NCBI RefSeq assembly: GCF_011764565.1
Contig: NZ_AP022871.1
Coordinates: 5,146,320 to 5,210,319 of the forward strand
DNA length: 64,000 nucleotides
Direction: 5' to 3'
Source of the DNA: Phytohabitans suffuscus
Lineage (GTDB): Bacteria > Actinomycetota > Actinomycetes > Mycobacteriales > Micromonosporaceae
Part shown: one piece after another, positions 63,217 through 64,000 of the stretch
Position numbering within the stretch: the first letter of the stretch is position 1
Layout of the letters: each line of letters begins with the position of its first letter
Program-made: the position numbers and the translations under genes
Notes under the pieces: generated by a model
The model's database searches: none
What the model was told of the DNA's origin: nothing
The model's input: the letters and a program-made list of their open reading frames with translations, nothing else

Positions 63217-64000
63217 CTACTCAGTGCGGGACTTCGATGCCCCGAGCGTGCGGCGCAAGAGGGCCTCCTGGAGGTGGATCTCGCCCTGGCGGCGGACCCA
63301 GGTGCCGTCCGGACGCAGGTCGAACGCCTCGCACTCGTCGCTCATCGACAGCGAGATGACCTGGTCCAGCTCGGCGCGGGCGATCGGGTCGGTGACCTGC
63401 ACCAGCGCCTCGACCCGGCGGTCGAGGTTGCGGTGCATGAGGTCGGCCGAGCCGAGCCAGAACTCGGTGGAGCCGTTGTTGCCGAACCGGAAGACCCGCG
63501 AGTGCTCGAGGAAGCGGCCGAGGATCGAGCGGACCCGGATGTTTTCCGACAGGCCGGGCACGCCGGGGCGGAGCATGCACATGCCCCGGATGATCAGGTC
63601 CACCTGTACGCCGGCCTGCGACGCCCGGTACAGCGCGTCGGTGACCTCCTCGTCGACCAGCGAGTTCACCTTGATCTGGACGAGCCCCCGGCCGCCGAGG
63701 CGGGCGTGCTCGATCTCCCGCTCGATCCGGCCGACGATGCCGGCGCGCACGCCGTGCGGAGCGACCAGCAGCCGCCGGTACGCGGTCTGGCGGCTGTAGC
63801 CGGTCAGCACGTTGAACAGGTCGGTGACGTCCGCGCCCACCTCGGGGTCGGCGGTGAGCATGCCGAAGTCCTCGTACAGCCGGGCGGTCTTGGGGTGGTA
63901 GTTGCCCGTGCCGATGTGGCAGTACCGGCGGATCTGGTTGCCCTCCTGCCGTACGACCAGCGAGGTCTTGCAGTGTGTCTTGAGCCCGACGAGGCCGTAC
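63217..64000 (-). CDS. ppk: Polyphosphate kinase 1 (5' end cut by window edge)
   Basis: C-terminal 260 residues of PPK1, which makes polyphosphate from ATP reversibly. Phospholipase-D-like catalytic elements are visible: GLKTHCK, RRYCHIGTGNYHPKTARLYEDFG (with the His of the HKD-like site), DVTDLFNVLTGYS, VQIKVNSLVDEEVT, IIRGMCMLRPGVPGLSENI and STEFWLGSADLMHRNLDRRVE. The stop lies nine bases before the CYTH-CHAD start. The N-terminal two thirds lie beyond base 64000. Confidence 0.96.
   Translation of the reverse strand, partial: YGLVGLKTHCKTSLVVRQEGNQIRRYCHIGTGNYHPKTARLYEDFGMLTADPEVGADVTDLFNVLTGYSRQTAYRRLLVAPHGVRAGIVGRIEREIEHARLGGRGLVQIKVNSLVDEEVTDALYRASQAGVQVDLIIRGMCMLRPGVPGLSENIRVRSILGRFLEHSRVFRFGNNGSTEFWLGSADLMHRNLDRRVEALVQVTDPIARAELDQVISLSMSDECEAFDLRPDGTWVRRQGEIHLQEALLRRTLGASKSRTE

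Overview
This 64 kb window comes from a high-GC filamentous actinobacterium, most likely a member of the Micromonosporaceae. The pointers are very strong G/C third-position bias, many GTG starts, F420-type oxidoreductases, sugar ABC importer genes without their own ATPase, a MutT1-type NUDIX/histidine-phosphatase fusion, and an ilvBNC-serA-leuB-ilvE-cimA gene order. Three separate plant-polysaccharide modules (mannan, xylan, pectin) suggest a soil or plant-associated saprophyte. Genus and species cannot be fixed from sequence reading alone.

Layout. 0-1.2 kb: 3' portion of glyA (minus strand) behind a ZTP (pfl) riboswitch. 1.2-2.9 kb: gene-free mosaic of palindromic repeats. 2.9-11.7 kb: beta-mannan locus with a LacI-type regulator facing a lipoprotein / two-permease importer, a cytosolic GH2 beta-mannosidase and a secreted GH5-like mannanase. 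11.7-30.8 kb: branched-chain amino acid and serine biosynthesis (ilvD, a GGDEF-EAL protein, ilvB-ilvN-ilvC, mannosyl-3-phosphoglycerate synthase, serA, leuB, ilvE, cimA). Two 10-codon leader peptides followed by hairpins and T-runs suggest attenuation of ilvB and cimA. 30.8-33.2 kb: a phosphodiesterase-like protein and two F420-type genes. 33.2-34.9 kb: a second repeat mosaic, largely an inverted copy of the first. 34.9-46.1 kb: an epimerase-like protein, a secreted GH11-CBM2 xylanase, a MoxR/DUF58/VWA/HtrA/two-component operon, and two pectate lyases under a perfect LacI-type palindrome. 46.2-52.4 kb: small genes, including an XRE regulator divergent from a translationally coupled radical-SAM + CYTH pair, a putative DNA glycosylase with an upstream duplicated N-terminal mini-ORF, a fumarylacetoacetate hydrolase-family protein and tRNA-Gln/tRNA-Glu. 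52.4-56.5 kb: further repeats, an IclR regulator divergent from leuCD, and a histone-like HU protein. 56.6-64 kb: an MMPL exporter with a NarL-type two-component system, then a polyphosphate module (mutT1-like, CYTH-CHAD, ppk).

Two features cut across the whole window. First, a family of intergenic palindromes, each exactly 48 bp with arms GATCGTGGTA / TACCACGATC, occurs six times in four intergenic regions and is embedded in longer composite repeats. Two such blocks are inverted relative to each other and flank about 30 kb. No transposase is nearby. Second, eight conserved genes (lacI-like, GGDEF-EAL, ilvC, apbE, EEP protein, histidine kinase, leuC, HU) carry reading-frame breaks. Each break can be repaired by adding one base to a nearby G/C run, which looks like systematic sequencing error and not gene decay.
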